Source: Lineus longissimus (Eukaryota > Nemertea > Pilidiophora > Heteronemertea > Lineidae). Taken from it: a DNA stretch of 64,000 nt. The position numbers and the translations under genes are program-made. The stretch covers positions 27,171,501 to 27,235,500 of the forward strand of contig NC_088308.1 of the NCBI RefSeq assembly GCF_910592395.1, given 5' to 3'. Numbering within the stretch: position 1 is the first letter of the stretch; the number at the start of each line of letters is the position of its first letter. Below, piece by piece: positions 37,901 through 50,400 of the stretch. Below the pieces are notes generated by a model. It searched no databases. It was not told the origin of the DNA and saw nothing but the letters and a program-made list of their open reading frames with translations.

Positions 37901-38458
37901 ATGTAGATTTGCTTTTGCTTTTAGTGCAGAAGTCACCTGCACCATAGTGATATCATGTAGTGATATTTCAGTGGCTCCACACATGAAATTGAATGTTTAT
38001 GAATATTTCCTTCTCTTTTCAGGAGTAATGCTGGTTATTAGTGGTGTATTATATTGTATAAAAACGTATAAGACAAGACAAGACGAAAAATTAAGGCAGT
38101 TAGCGGATTCTAGGCAAACATATGACAAGTAAGTTTTTGGGTGATTGTTGTGTTGGACTTGTTCCTTTTCACTACGTATTCCTTGATCTCAAAAGGATAT
38201 TGATATCTGATGGTGATAAGGGAGATCCACGAAGTGTGCAGATTTTCAATCAGACGATAAGTGGAAAATTGGACTGTATTTATTACATTCAACCTAATTT
38301 TTTTCAGATTTGATGATGTTACGCAAGACATAGAAGACAATTTTGCACGGGAACATAACGTCCACCAACCGATTCCTATTCCTCAGGAGGACATAGACAG
38401 TGATTCAAGCAGTGAGGAGGGAGGTCTGGCTTCACAGGATGAAATCTTGGAGGTGTAG
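31929..38458 (+). CDS. TMEM72: TMEM72-like multi-pass membrane protein
   Basis: Six exons (31929-31986, 33153-33198, 34287-34358, 35954-36090, 38023-38128, 38308-38458) join in matching phases to give 189 aa. Exon 2 is only 46 bases. Similarity to vertebrate TMEM72 runs from the N-terminus (FWT then CRAWGILTA), through GAETCYHRYLLGIYLL, to WKRVLWLDDYKKGIFYFLLS and GVMLVISGVLYC. Hydrophobic segments lie at about residues 28-58 (one or two passes), 82-103 and 105-117, so a four-pass topology is likely. The tail is acidic (SDSSSEEGG). It is shorter than human TMEM72, mainly in the tail, and lacks a few residues between TA and GAET. The molecular function of the family is not known to me. Introns 1 to 5 hold a MITE, a perfect hairpin and a G-run. 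Confidence 0.8.
32341..32425. repeat. Short hairpin repeat family, copy 3
   Basis: Contains gacgtaatcagtggttt, cctctcgatatttcat and gatgtaggagtatcaaaaacc in the same order and spacing as the copies at 29707 and 30694. It lies in intron 1 of the TMEM72-like gene. Confidence 0.6.
32676..32825. mobile_element. 150-bp inverted-repeat MITE in TMEM72-like intron 1
   Basis: Two 38-base arms (32676-32713 and 32788-32825), beginning ctata and containing ccatgcacttgattggg and acgtttacg, are inverted copies with two mismatches. The 74-base centre is partly self-complementary too. No coding capacity; the whole transcript would fold into one hairpin. Class is unknown, although the outer ctata ends could include a TA target duplication. 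Confidence 0.75.
37095..37154. repeat. Perfect 23-bp stem, 14-base loop hairpin
   Basis: The arms 37095-37117 and 37132-37154 are exact reverse complements (left arm begins tcagattcagaccc; right arm ends gggtctgaatctga). It sits in intron 4 of the TMEM72-like gene. Perfect pairing is unusual for an animal microRNA precursor, which normally has bulges and longer flanking stems. Confidence 0.85.
37750..37760 (+). repeat. Poly-G run in TMEM72-like intron 4
   Basis: About ten or eleven consecutive G. It resembles the runs at 30198 (C) and near 45288 (G). Confidence 0.6.
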
Positions 38459-41400
38459 CATATAGATCAGCCACAGAATCTCAACTTACGAACTCTGTAC
38501 AGCTTCCTTGAAGAATAACATTGTATAGTTAGGGCTGCAGTTTGGCACGGCATGGATTGCATCATACAAGTTGTCTCAAAGGACATTGTGACTGAGGCTG
38601 GCAGTGCCATGTTGTGATTTATATCTGTGGTCATTTATATCATGTAGACAGCTGCTTTTGTTTCAGATCTGGTCTGGTTTTGGTCTTGGCACTCCAAGTT
38701 TTGCTTTCTGCAGAGATTTGACAGAAATGTTTTCACGTTATACAATGTTTAACATGTATCGCTTTTTTGTGATTGATGGGCGACAATATAAAGTTAGTTT
38801 TCACGGGATCAAAAGTTTAAATGGTTCCACCATTCTTCTTCAGATGTTCGACAACTGACCGCTAGGCGCTAGTTGTTGTAACGGTCATTCCCGGGTACAC
38901 ACCTGACTCCAGCCAACTCTGTATTGTTGTCCAAGTTTAAACTCTGATTTGCAAGTTCCTCTCAATCAGTACAGCTTTTTAGATGCTTTAAAAGTAAACT
39001 GTCTTTAGTTTTGTGGTAAGTTCCAAATCAGCTGTTTGGATGGCTATTTTTGTATGCAGCTTTTTGTATAAAGGATTGTAATTGCATCTCAGTTACTAAC
39101 TGCACTGCGTTGTTTGTTGATTCTTGAAGCAGCTGGTGCCCCTATATCAAAATGATGGTTGTGGTCAATTTTTATACTGTAAATACTTCTACAACTAGAG
39201 ATGTCATATTATGTACACCTCATGTTATGGTTGTGAAGGAAAATCTGTCTTCGTATCAATATATTGACTGCCTGTTTTGCTCTGACAGCTCCCTGTTGTA
39301 AAGTAGTCACAACAATTTTGACAATCAGGATACACTAAGATAAAGATCATTTAAAGGGAGACTATGGGCATGAAAGAAGTTACACGAAGTGGCCAATAGG
39401 TGTCTCTACTATCTTACATGTGACGGTGCATTAGTACAAATTATGCTTGTACAAGGAATATTGTAATCACTAAGTTAAAGCCGAACTACATGTAAGTTCT
39501 GGGAACTGTGTTTACCAGTCTCCTAATTTGTCCCCCCGTTGCCTGTCCATAGTCCCCCTTACCAACATCAAGTCAACTATTTGATTCTCACCAGAAGGCA
39601 GCTTTAAGGTTACTTGTCTTGACTTGAACTTATCTTGTTATGTTGTTACAGTCTAATGATGTATTCATCTTTGTGCTATACTCTCCTTGTGGTGTGACCA
39701 TGTGCTTTATCATAGTGGCGTATCATACACCTATTGGGCATCTGTACAAGTTGACCCAATTTAGGTCAATTGTGACCTAGTTTATCAAGTTCACGGAGGT
39801 CAAACTCTAAAAGTGTCATTGACAGTGCCACAGTTTGTCATATCTAAAAGTCAATTTAACCTCCATATGTCATTTCATCTGCAACTATAAAATGATTCCC
39901 AGGTGAGCACAATACTGTTTTTCTTTGTATCCTTAAGCAAGACACTTTGAAATTCTACCTGAAAATGAGGGATATCCTGAAATATTGATTACTGCCTGTA
40001 CATGTAGCTTTGAATTCCCTTCTTATCACCAGGTGTCATTATTGTTAGGTTCCATTATTGCTACTCTGCCTGTTTCTACTAACTTATCTATTGTAATTTA
40101 TAAAACTTTTTTCAAAAACTTTTTGTGTTTATTTCTGTTAATTCGAGGAGTGCATTTTCCTCCTGGTCACCTAAATCCCACACCCAAATTCTCACTCTTA
40201 AACACAGTGAGCTATATCAATACGATAAACGAGAGTTATGGTGAGTGAGACTTTCCACAGACAGAAGAATGGTATCAATACACGAAGACAGTCATCATGA
40301 GGATGAGCCTAACAGTCCTCCAATGTCACCAGGGAGGCGACCTTCGTCTTAATTTGGGAGAGTGATGCTGTACTGATGATGTCCTCGTTTTGCAATCATG
40401 GAGCACGTGTTTACCAGTCTTGACTTTTGGCCAGCCTGAGTGACAGTCACAGCCTACTTATTGTCACAACCATTCATAATAATGTCCATAACCATGATGT
40501 TGGACCAAGTGCCTACCAGGACAGTTGAAGCCTGTTTTTTCATCGAAATTGTCGACCCAGATCAGTCACAATTGTAATGATTGGTCATGTGATAACTCGA
40601 AGGACGTTCCTGCCACACCGGTGTCCTTTTTTGGGAACACCCTGTGCCAGGAAGTGACGTCATTATTCCAAAATGGATTCTGTCGAGTTGGAAGTTTTCT
40701 AATTCTTTTTTGACGTGTAAACAATCAACCATTTCACTGTAAATCTGCAAAAATATTGAGTCGGCTTGGTAAATATAGAGTGAATAGTATTTAGTGACTG
40801 TTAGGACTGGTCGTTTTAACCCAAATTATTGAACATTTGCCGGAAAATGATGAAAGTAAAAGCTGTCAAGATAGATTTCTCGATCCGATGACGATGATGT
40901 AAACAAACATGACAAAAAACTGAGATGTACATGAATTGTACATTCTGATTTAGGCCTGATTTACACTGATGAGTGCTTGGTTATAGTACTCATGATCCAA
41001 TGCATCCAACTGACTAAATGAGTCCACGGTACCCCAGCCCTGTAGTGACTAGTGTAGTACTGTAACTGTAAACTCCCTAGGCCTATATATTAATCCCTCT
41101 CTCTTTCCACACGACTAGGCCTACTGAATAACTACTATTGGTTGGCCCATATCGGCATATGTTTGCCAGTCATTCTCATCACTCCGTCACTGACTATCAG
41201 TCGATCCCTCAGTTTGACAGTCTCGCTGCTGCCAGTCTCAGACTCGGTCTCCCAATCACAGAATCAGCGAAGGGCCAGGCTGTCGTGAAATCCCTAGCTG
41301 AGAACACAGTTCAGTAATGTAACACTAACATAACACCATCTCGCTACATCTGTATCTCGGCTCCCTCTTGTAACACCAGTCACCAATAACCACCATCAAT

Positions 41401-41459
41401 CGCACCATGTAGTCTTATTTCTTCGTCTCTCATGCATTACAGCTCTAGTCTAAGCCAAG
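38459..41459 (+). other. TMEM72-like 3-prime flank and upstream region of TMF1
   Basis: No coding exon was supported. The first part is probably the 3-prime UTR of the TMEM72-like gene, whose polyA site I could not fix. It contains a decayed TTAA-type MITE at 39351-39560. The last few hundred bases before 41460 should hold the TMF1 promoter and 5-prime UTR. Confidence 0.5.
39351..39560. mobile_element. TTAA-type MITE, copy 3
   Basis: Begins TTAA-AGGGAGACTATGGGC and ends gtccatagtccccctta, an inverted repeat of the start. The right target is TTAC rather than TTAA, so it has mutated. It is shorter (about 210 bases) than the copy at 15685 but shares its ends and an inner ctctactatct motif. Confidence 0.6.
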
Positions 41460-44400
41460 ATGAGTTGGTGGGACACAAGTCAATTTACCAGCATGGCCAG
41501 CAGTGCCATCAAGTCAGCTCAGAAGAAAATTGATAATGTTCTGGACATCAAAGATGACGAACTGGGCGCAAGATCCTCCAGCAAAGGTGAGCCACTCCAG
41601 AATACTTGTTCTAAGCCTTACGAAGAAGCGTCTCTTCCCTTTTTATTTCTCTTCTCCTAAAGGTACTGAATGAAATATTCTTTGTTTTAGGAGCTTCCAG
41701 CTCTGGCAAGAAGGCCATGAAGAAATTGGGCACAGGAGATGAATTCTGGAATGCCTACCTCGAGACTGATTCGTCAGCAAGTGCTAACCAGACGAGTACA
41801 ACTGAAAACACCAAGTCAGAAAAGAAGGAGTCTAAAGTTGTTGAGAAAACATCTGGTGAAACATCTACTAGTAAAAAGAGCACTAAAAAAGATGAGGCTT
41901 CTTTGGCAATGGGTGCATCCGGCATGAGTGGTGCAGGATGGGGCACTTGGAGTTTCTCTGGGTTCTCTTTTGGGTCAGAGCCAGTTTCTGGTGAAGCAAA
42001 TGCCAGTGAAACCAAGAGCCAAGAGAAAGAAGCAGAGGATAAGAAAACTGAAAGAAAGGATGTTGAACCCAAGAAAAGTTCCCAGAAGGAGAGGTCAAAG
42101 AGAAGTTCAAGGCCGTCTTTAACTAAATCTGGTTCAGAGAAAGAAGTGGATGTGCAGAAGTGGGTCGATTCACACGACTCTGGGAAGTCGCCTGATGATG
42201 CAGAAAAGGGACATGAATTTGATACAGGAGAAGTTACATCTGATAAAATATTGGTTAGTCATGTCACTGGTGATGAGGTTGTTGATGTTCTTCCATCACG
42301 AGATGTAGCTGACAACCTTACCCCAAAAGAACTGTCTGAAGCCAATGTTACAAAACAGACTTTACGTCAAAGTGATTTGAAGTCTACTTCGGAGTCTGGA
42401 GACACAATGTCAATGGACAGTAAAACTTTTGCAAGTTCATCAGAATATTCTATAGACTTGACAAGTCAGTCGGAAGAAACTGTAGTAACCTTGCCTAATG
42501 TTCGGGGCATATTGCCAGAAGATGGTCTTGCTGTAGAAATAGCAGATTCTTATGATGGCTGTGATAACCGAACACGTGATAATATCGATGGTGTCATTGA
42601 AAATGTCCCAGAGAGATTGCAACAACCATTGGTCGTTCTTGCTGATGATAAATATGGGGTGGTGGAAACAAAGCCAGATGATACTGACAAGTTAGTAGTG
42701 GCAGAAACGGTGGTGACAGAAATTGACCAGGTTGTTGTTCCTGAAATGGAGGAGAGTGTGGTTGTTCCTGCAGCAGGATTTGGTGCAGTTGCCTTGGCTC
42801 AGATGGAGAGCACAGGACTCTGGGAAGATGCTGATTTAGAAGTTCCAGCAGATATGTTAGTGAGTGTGGATGAACCTAGTGAGGTGAATGGTAGCGAGGA
42901 GTTGACTGAAACTGATGGTGGGAGTATGGTGCCAGAGTTTAGTTCTAGTGCTGTCGAAGTGAAGGCAGTAATGAGTGTTGAAGGTCCTGGATGGGAAGTA
43001 TCTGATTCAGAGATAAATCTTCCTGAAGAATCAAGTACCAGCAGGGTAGATCTTGATAAGGATACTATTGAACTTGAGAACGCACCACTACCAGCTAGTG
43101 TGTACCCTAAGGAAGTGGAGGATAGTGCCATCGGTGATGTGACTGAAAGTGTTGAATTGCCGCCAGATACACAGAATATTGAGGAAACGGTACCAGATGA
43201 AGGACAAGTCTTGAGTGATCGTACAGCTGGCTGTGATGTGGAAGAAAGTGTGAAATCAGACTCGAAAGAGTTAGTCAATAGTAGTGACAGTGCAACATCG
43301 TCTTCAGGGAAACTGTCCCTAGATATGAACACAAGTCGGGATACAGAGACTGATGTGTCTACGGAAACGTTAAAAGATGGGGAGTGTGCGGCGTCGGATG
43401 AATCATGTGATCAAGAGGAGGACACCAAGGTGGAAGGTAAAATGGAGGAGAGTACGATTTCCATGACATCGAGCGTGTCATCTGCTTCCTTTGTCAAGTG
43501 TATGCTTGAAGAGGCAATGGCGGAACCAGAAGCGAAACATGAGGATGTGGAGTCACATTCCACCAGTAGTGATAAGTCATCGGATATGGTGAAAATAGAC
43601 AGTGGGCACACATCTGGCGACGAAATAGACACAACTACATCGTCTGATATTGAAATTATTTCAACGCCAACTTCTAATGGGGATAGGATTGATAGGCCTT
43701 TCGATCTGTCGCCTTTGCGCCATGCTTTAAGCAGGACTGTCAGGCGGGTGAGCCCTCCGCATGGCCAGACCCACAAACGCACTGATAGTAATTCAAGTTC
43801 AAGCGGCCATAGTAAGGAGAGTGATCTTGAGCAGTTGAGTCCAGGACGGGAGTATGCGGCCAAGGGGAGGGAGCGCACCAAGTCTGGAGGTGACCACAGA
43901 CGTTTACAGAGATCGATGGGACCTGAAGTGGGTAAGAAATAGTTTGTTATTCTTTTGTAAGCAAAGTCTCAAGAATGCCCCAAGAAGATGGATCCTAGCC
44001 TGTTGTGTCAGAATGAAGTCCTCTGCTTGGAAGGTGCATACCAAGATCAGAATCAAACCTCGGAGAGAGGGGTGACATGGTCAAGTGGTTTTATACTGTG
44101 TCTTTCTGAATTTTGATTCAGAATCAGATAATCTATCTGTAAAGTTTGTAAAATTCTCCTTTTTAGGTGATCTAGATGAATCTGAGGCTGAAAGTAACCC
44201 CCTGCAAAGTGACAGACTACTAAAGGTGAGCTATTTAATGTTCTTCAGTCATTGCATGAACCAGTCTAGTCTCTTTTTGTAGAAATAGCATTTCGTTTTT
44301 GTACAATTCTGTATCTACATTGTATTATTACAAGTTGTGCTGTGATTATGAAACCCATGGTCACAGTCCGCTGTGCATGGACACCTGTAAAAAAAGTGAT

Positions 44401-47400
44401 TGTACATTCCGAGATGACTCTAATAATCTGAGATACTGGCCTTAATAAACGACTGATAATATCAGCATTCATGCTTTGGGTCATGGGGAAAAAGCGTTTT
44501 TTGATGCATTCAAAGTGGTTGCGGTTTGTGAGCAAATTCGAAACTTATCATATTGCTTTATAACTTTGCTTGGTTCGACCAACAAGATTGAGTGCTGCAT
44601 GTTGCTTGCTCTAACAAAAACACTATATTCTATACAGAAAAGCACTGTATATGAGGATGTACTCAATGAGGTAGGTCGTTTAAGTTTTGCAACAGGAAAA
44701 TTCCTGTTGGTTTTGTGTCTGGTAGCTCCCTATGGCTAACAGATCTGGACTCTGGAGCAAAGTGGGGTAACTAAAGATGATGAAGTGTTAAAGCCAGGGA
44801 TCGAGGCAATTGCCTCCGATGTCCTCCCTTCTTGCCTTGAAGTCCTGTACATTTCTTCCATCACGAAGGCATTTTTTCATTCAACATTGTTTAAAGACGG
44901 AAGTATGCCCTTTTTTGCCAATCTAGCAAAAGTGCCTTCTATTCGGCAAAACCTGCTGTGCCCTTTTAAAAGCGAATTGTGAGGCCTTTAAAGCTGTGCC
45001 TCACATTTGGCTTGATCCGTCTCAAAATCAAGGTTTTGGTGCTATAAATGAGAGTGTACTCCTCGCTGCAAAGAAGATGAAATTTGTTTGAACTATTTGA
45101 AATCATGCTTTTTCCTTCCTCATCACACAAATCACGCATTCACTTGACATGCACTTCATTAATTGTAAAGTGCTAAAGTTTTGTGCCACGTTGTAAACTT
45201 CATAAAATCATAATTTTTATTTTTGGGGATTACAAAATTCCTTTGATCTTTCCTATCTATCAAAAAAATTGTGTTTTTTTTTTGGGGGGGGGGGGGTGTT
45301 ACCTTCCTACATAGGATTAGGAGGGTTGATAGTGCAGGTATTGGCCTTGTTTAGTTTAGGCCTGTTTTAATCATGCTTTCCTTCTTCTCCTACCCTTAAG
45401 CTGGGAGAAGCAAATCAATTCCTCTTGAAGTATATTCATCTTGTGTCTAGAAAAAAAGCATCAGTATATCAGTTGGTGATTATCGGTGGTGAGGGAATTC
45501 TTCCATATGCTCTGGAGACTACAAAAAACCCATCAAAATCTGAATTTTGAAGAAAATGAAATTTGAAACATTTTCAAACATGTAGATCAGACTTTGTAAT
45601 TCCATACCTTAAATACTAAATTGGCGGGAGAGAAAATTCATTGATGATAACTTTGCTATTTTATGTTATATGACGATGAAGCGTCTCGGGGTTGTGTGTG
45701 TCTTTTAGATTGTTCTGTCGCTCAGTGTTTTCCACATGTTGCCATGATATGCATAACATCTGGATGAACACTCTTCAATGTTGCACTTTTAACTCAGCTA
45801 CAAATGTTTTTAAAGAGATAATCACTGTTACACGAAGATTTAACCAACACAAAAACTATCTGTAACCTTGGGGTGGCCAGAGACAATTCATTACATTTAA
45901 TCCACTGTGAATGAAAGCTGTAGGAAGCTACCAAAAGGCTTAAAAAGTCTGAATGCACAGTGTACATATTTCAAATGATTGTTCCAGGCCACAGGTATCA
46001 AACAGTTTTTGTTAGAAATACAAAGTGAATTCATTGACTGAGATATTTTGTGTTCTTTCTTGTTCATAGTTGCTGTTTAGATGGCTTTTGTTACCACCAC
46101 CACCATGTGTTGATTCATCATTATACTGTACTGTAAAATCCCAACTCAGCTGTTACTTCACAATCTTTTTACCTCATTGATGGGAACTGTTTAATCAAAA
46201 CTGTATTTCAAATTCTCGGCACATGTCAGCATATTTGTTTTCAAGTTAACATGGCCTTGAAAAACTGTGTGCATAGCGCATCAAACATGTGGATTGATGT
46301 CAGGTTGAGTCTCAAATGATATTGCCACTATATCTCTTTGTTAGTTTTGAGAATTTGGCTGTGAGAGTGTAAAGACAAAGGACCACTGCAATCGAGGCAC
46401 TTGATAGAAATTGACTTGATTGAATTATTCTATGGATTCTCGCACGTTTCAGAAACTTGCTGAGACAGCTGAAGTCCTCGAGGTGAGAGAGAAGAAGGTT
46501 TTAGAGCTTAGTCGAGAAGTGATGGACATGCGTGAAGCAAACAATATTCTGAGGCAGTAAGTTTTCATTGAAGGGTCAGACTGTGCACAGAACTAGAACT
46601 CGAGTGCAACAAACTAACATTTTGGTGCAAATGCAGAAGTAGTTTTAGGGTTTCTTCAATCAACACATTTTTCCCAACAGACAGGGGGTACTCTGACGGT
46701 AGGGGAAGGGATTTGTGTCTCAGTACACTTTCAGTCGTGCTCAGCCATCTTTTCTTTGAAGGGCAAGAAAGTGAGCCAATCCGGTGTGTCATTGTTAGTA
46801 CAACCAAGTTATCCTCCTCTTTTTCACTTTCAGACAATTGCTCCAGTCAGAAGAGGCCAGGGAGGCTGAGATGACCGATCTCAGTAGCCTGACTGAGGAA
46901 TTCACCATCAGGCTAAGTGAACAAGAAAAGAAACTGCAAGCAGCATTCAAAGTAAGAATTTGACTTGTTCAATCTCAAATTTTGTTAGTTCTCGCTCTAA
47001 GTCTTAAGCTTTTGTCAAAGCAGTTTCATAGTCAGTTTGATTAAAGGTTGAAAATAAGCATTGCTACGTTGTCTTGAATTGTCTTTGATTGGTTTTTTCC
47101 AGGAACGAGACAACATGAAAAAACAGCTGACAACTGCCCAAGAAGAACTACTAAGAAAGTGAGTGAACATTTACCGATTCACACATGAAAAGTGCTCAAG
47201 TTGAACAAGTTTCTTCAGTGATTTTCTGGCTTAACTGATGGTCATTGTACACTAAGTGGTAGTCCATTAAGAGACTTCATCATAAATTAAATGACAATCC
47301 CTAGCCAAAATATTTGTCTACATCACCAATTTTAGCCACTTTTTTGTAATTCAAAACTTTATCGATCTGTACACATCATCAACTCTCCCAGTTTTTCAAA

Positions 47401-50400
47401 CATTTCAACGTTTAATCAGCACAATTTTCTCTAAAAACATACATGTCATCAAAATTGGATGGAGAACTAACATAATTTTGTTTCAAATTTAAGTTCTGCC
47501 ATTTGGTAAGTGAAATTAAGCTGATTCCAAGTAGCTTTTCACTTGTGCAAATATTAACTTACTGATTTAGTTTTCTGTTTGCCTTAGCTGCAGTTCCTAC
47601 AATGCTTTTTATAATATTTTCTGTTACAAGACTTCTCATGGGGAATCTACACTTAACATTAGTTTGCTGTTCCTTTGTTTGACTAACAATTCTTAGAATC
47701 CTAACAAAATTACGAACTGATATGTTCCGCTTTTGATCCCTTGAACATGACATATCATCAGCTGTGGTGTCAAAATCAACAGAGGCTGACCTAGTAACTC
47801 TGCGAAGTTTGGCCACCGCAACAGCCTCTCATCTGGAAAACATATGGGCTTGGGTATTCTATGGTAAAGTCCGCAATGTGCAACTGAAGTTTGTTTTCTG
47901 CATCATTGATTGACTCTTAGTTGTTGTGTATAAAAAGCTTTGTTTTAAATGTCTTATTTCCACTCGTTCCGACAGGGCTGAAGACAAGAAGGCACAAAAG
48001 CTCTTGGAGGAAAGGGATGAACAAATAAATGAACTGCTGATGGAAGGTAGGCCCATGCATAAATTTCCATTGGTTTCATTGCCACACAATACAGTAGCTG
48101 TAATCCATCTGCCATTGTTGTGGGATTCATAAATCTGATCTTTCACATCTGTGACAATCGACAAGAATGTTAAGTGCACAGGACTGAACTTGATATTGTA
48201 TAGAGTGTACAGACTTGATTAACCCTTTCTCTGCCTGCCACATCCAGTATCAAATTCAACGAATGGCTTTGTTGTTTTATTCATGTTTCTTGATCAACAA
48301 TTTCAGGCGAAAAGTTGTCCAAACAACAGTTACAAAGCAATAATGCTGTAAAGAAACTTAGAGCAAAAGAGAAGGACACTGATGCTATTATCAAGACACA
48401 GAAGTAAGCATAACCAGCACTATAGTAAAATTCACACTAGCTTTTTTAGATCCAACTGAATATAGATAAGTCGCTGAGATTTTAATAGGCGACGTGCAGA
48501 GTTAGAGGTAAGCAGTGACGTGATCTCATTGCTTGACATTACCCATCCAACGGCGCGGCACTGCATGTCATCAGTAAGCTGTGATAACTTAAAAACAAAC
48601 GGGCCCTGACCTGATGGTATGTGTTATTCTTTCTAGACAAAAACTTGAGAGCCAGGAAATCGAACTGGAGCACTTGAGGAAAGTATTAGATTCTCGTGAT
48701 GAAACAGAAGCCAATCAGACAATAGCGATCAACCAGCTCACAAGTGCTGTCAAGTATCAAGATAAGGAAATTGAGAAATTTAAGGTAAGCCATCTTAACG
48801 CTGGGAATGTGGTTGCTTCAGCGAGATGGCTGGCCACAGCTATTGGGCAATATAAGTCATGTCGTTCTCAGTAAAGGCTGGCCACATATGTTTTGAAGTT
48901 GGGCAACTCTACTATCAGAGCTGCTCTTCAGGAATGATAACTTCTCATGAATCTGTTTTTCAGAGTGAATTGGAAGACACCACTGAAAAGAACAGAGCTC
49001 TGCAGACAACACTTGACAATGCATACAAGTAAGGGATACCGTTTGTTTTCCCCCTCATGCTTATTGCTACAAAGTACATCCAGTTGTTGGTAGATGTATC
49101 TGAAGAAAGCAGAATAAGACAGTTAGCATACCAATGAAAACGACTGGTCGAAATTGGGAGGGAACAACTTTCTGATTATCAATCCTTGTACCTCTGAACC
49201 CGATTCTTCACTTCTCCCAAACGTTTTTCAGAGAAATTGGTGAACTGAACAAAGTGAATGCTGCCCGTGACATTAAAGCGCAAGAGAAAGCCTTGAGTGT
49301 TGAAAGACAAGCCAGAGAGGAGTTGAAACTGGAGCTTGATCGCCAGATACACAGGACCAAACATGAAAGCGTGACTTTGGTACACCAGGTAACGAATCAT
49401 AGTGTCACCAACTGAAATGTTGGGACTCTCAATTGGAATATTTCAGAAAGAAGTTTTGGGTACCTTCGTAAAAGGTAGATTCCTGACAGGCATCTTAGTC
49501 CATGAGTTGAAAGGTGTTCTTTCCTTAAGGAAAATTCTCTGGTAATGTCTTATCAGTATTACTTCTTGAGTCCTGTCTATTTACTTTTCATCTGATCAGT
49601 TTCGATAGTTAGATATTGTAATAATGATATTTTCATTTGTCAGATTGAAGATCTTCAGCTGAGTTTGACTCGAATGGAGAAGGAATGTGGTCGCCGGGAG
49701 GATATCTTGAGGCAAGAGATATCAGATCTACATATGGTAGGTTCTCAGTGTAATATTCTGCCCCAGCGTACTCAAGTCGGTCTGTTATCTGTAATCGATT
49801 TCTGTGGATCGGCAGTGGGAGAGGAGGTACAAGAAATCAGCTAGAAAATCAATTTGAAAATGGATGTTGCCATGTATTGATGAATGTTCTTGCTAACAAT
49901 TCAAGTGTATTCCAATGACCTTGTTTCTAATGTTGCTCTTCTGTCCTGATTACAGCGGCTGCAGGAGGCAGACAGTAGAAATGAGGAACTGTCACAGAGT
50001 GTATCTGCAGGTAAGATTTTGTGGCTCTTTGCTTACACTACATGTACATGTATAAGAATCAATTTAATGTTTTGCTACAACATAGATGGCAGCATGAACA
50101 TGTGTCTTCCATGTGCTAAAATCTCCTCATCTCTGTGTTCTACTATGGATTTCATGACAAAATGTTCCACAAATAGGCAATTTGATTTGATTTGGAAACA
50201 TGAATCATGATTGTCATTATTGAGCCACAATCTTTCTACTACTTTGCAATGACTTTTTCAGCCACGAGACCTCTTCTACGCCAGATTGAAAACTTACAAT
50301 CAACTTGTGGTGCTCAGTCGCGATCTTGGGAAAAGATTGAAAGGAATCTTACTGAAAGATTAGGTGAGATGTGAGCGATAAAGAAATATGAAAAATTGTT

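Noticed and set aside
46565-46837. 90-codon minus-strand frame in a TMF1 intron
   Set aside because: It overlaps the acceptor tract of exon 6 and shows only composition bias (Ser, Leu, Glu).
47559-47816. 85-codon minus-strand frame in a TMF1 intron
   Set aside because: It has no ATG at its apparent start (begins GTG), matches no family I know, and similar lengths arise by chance in this much sequence.
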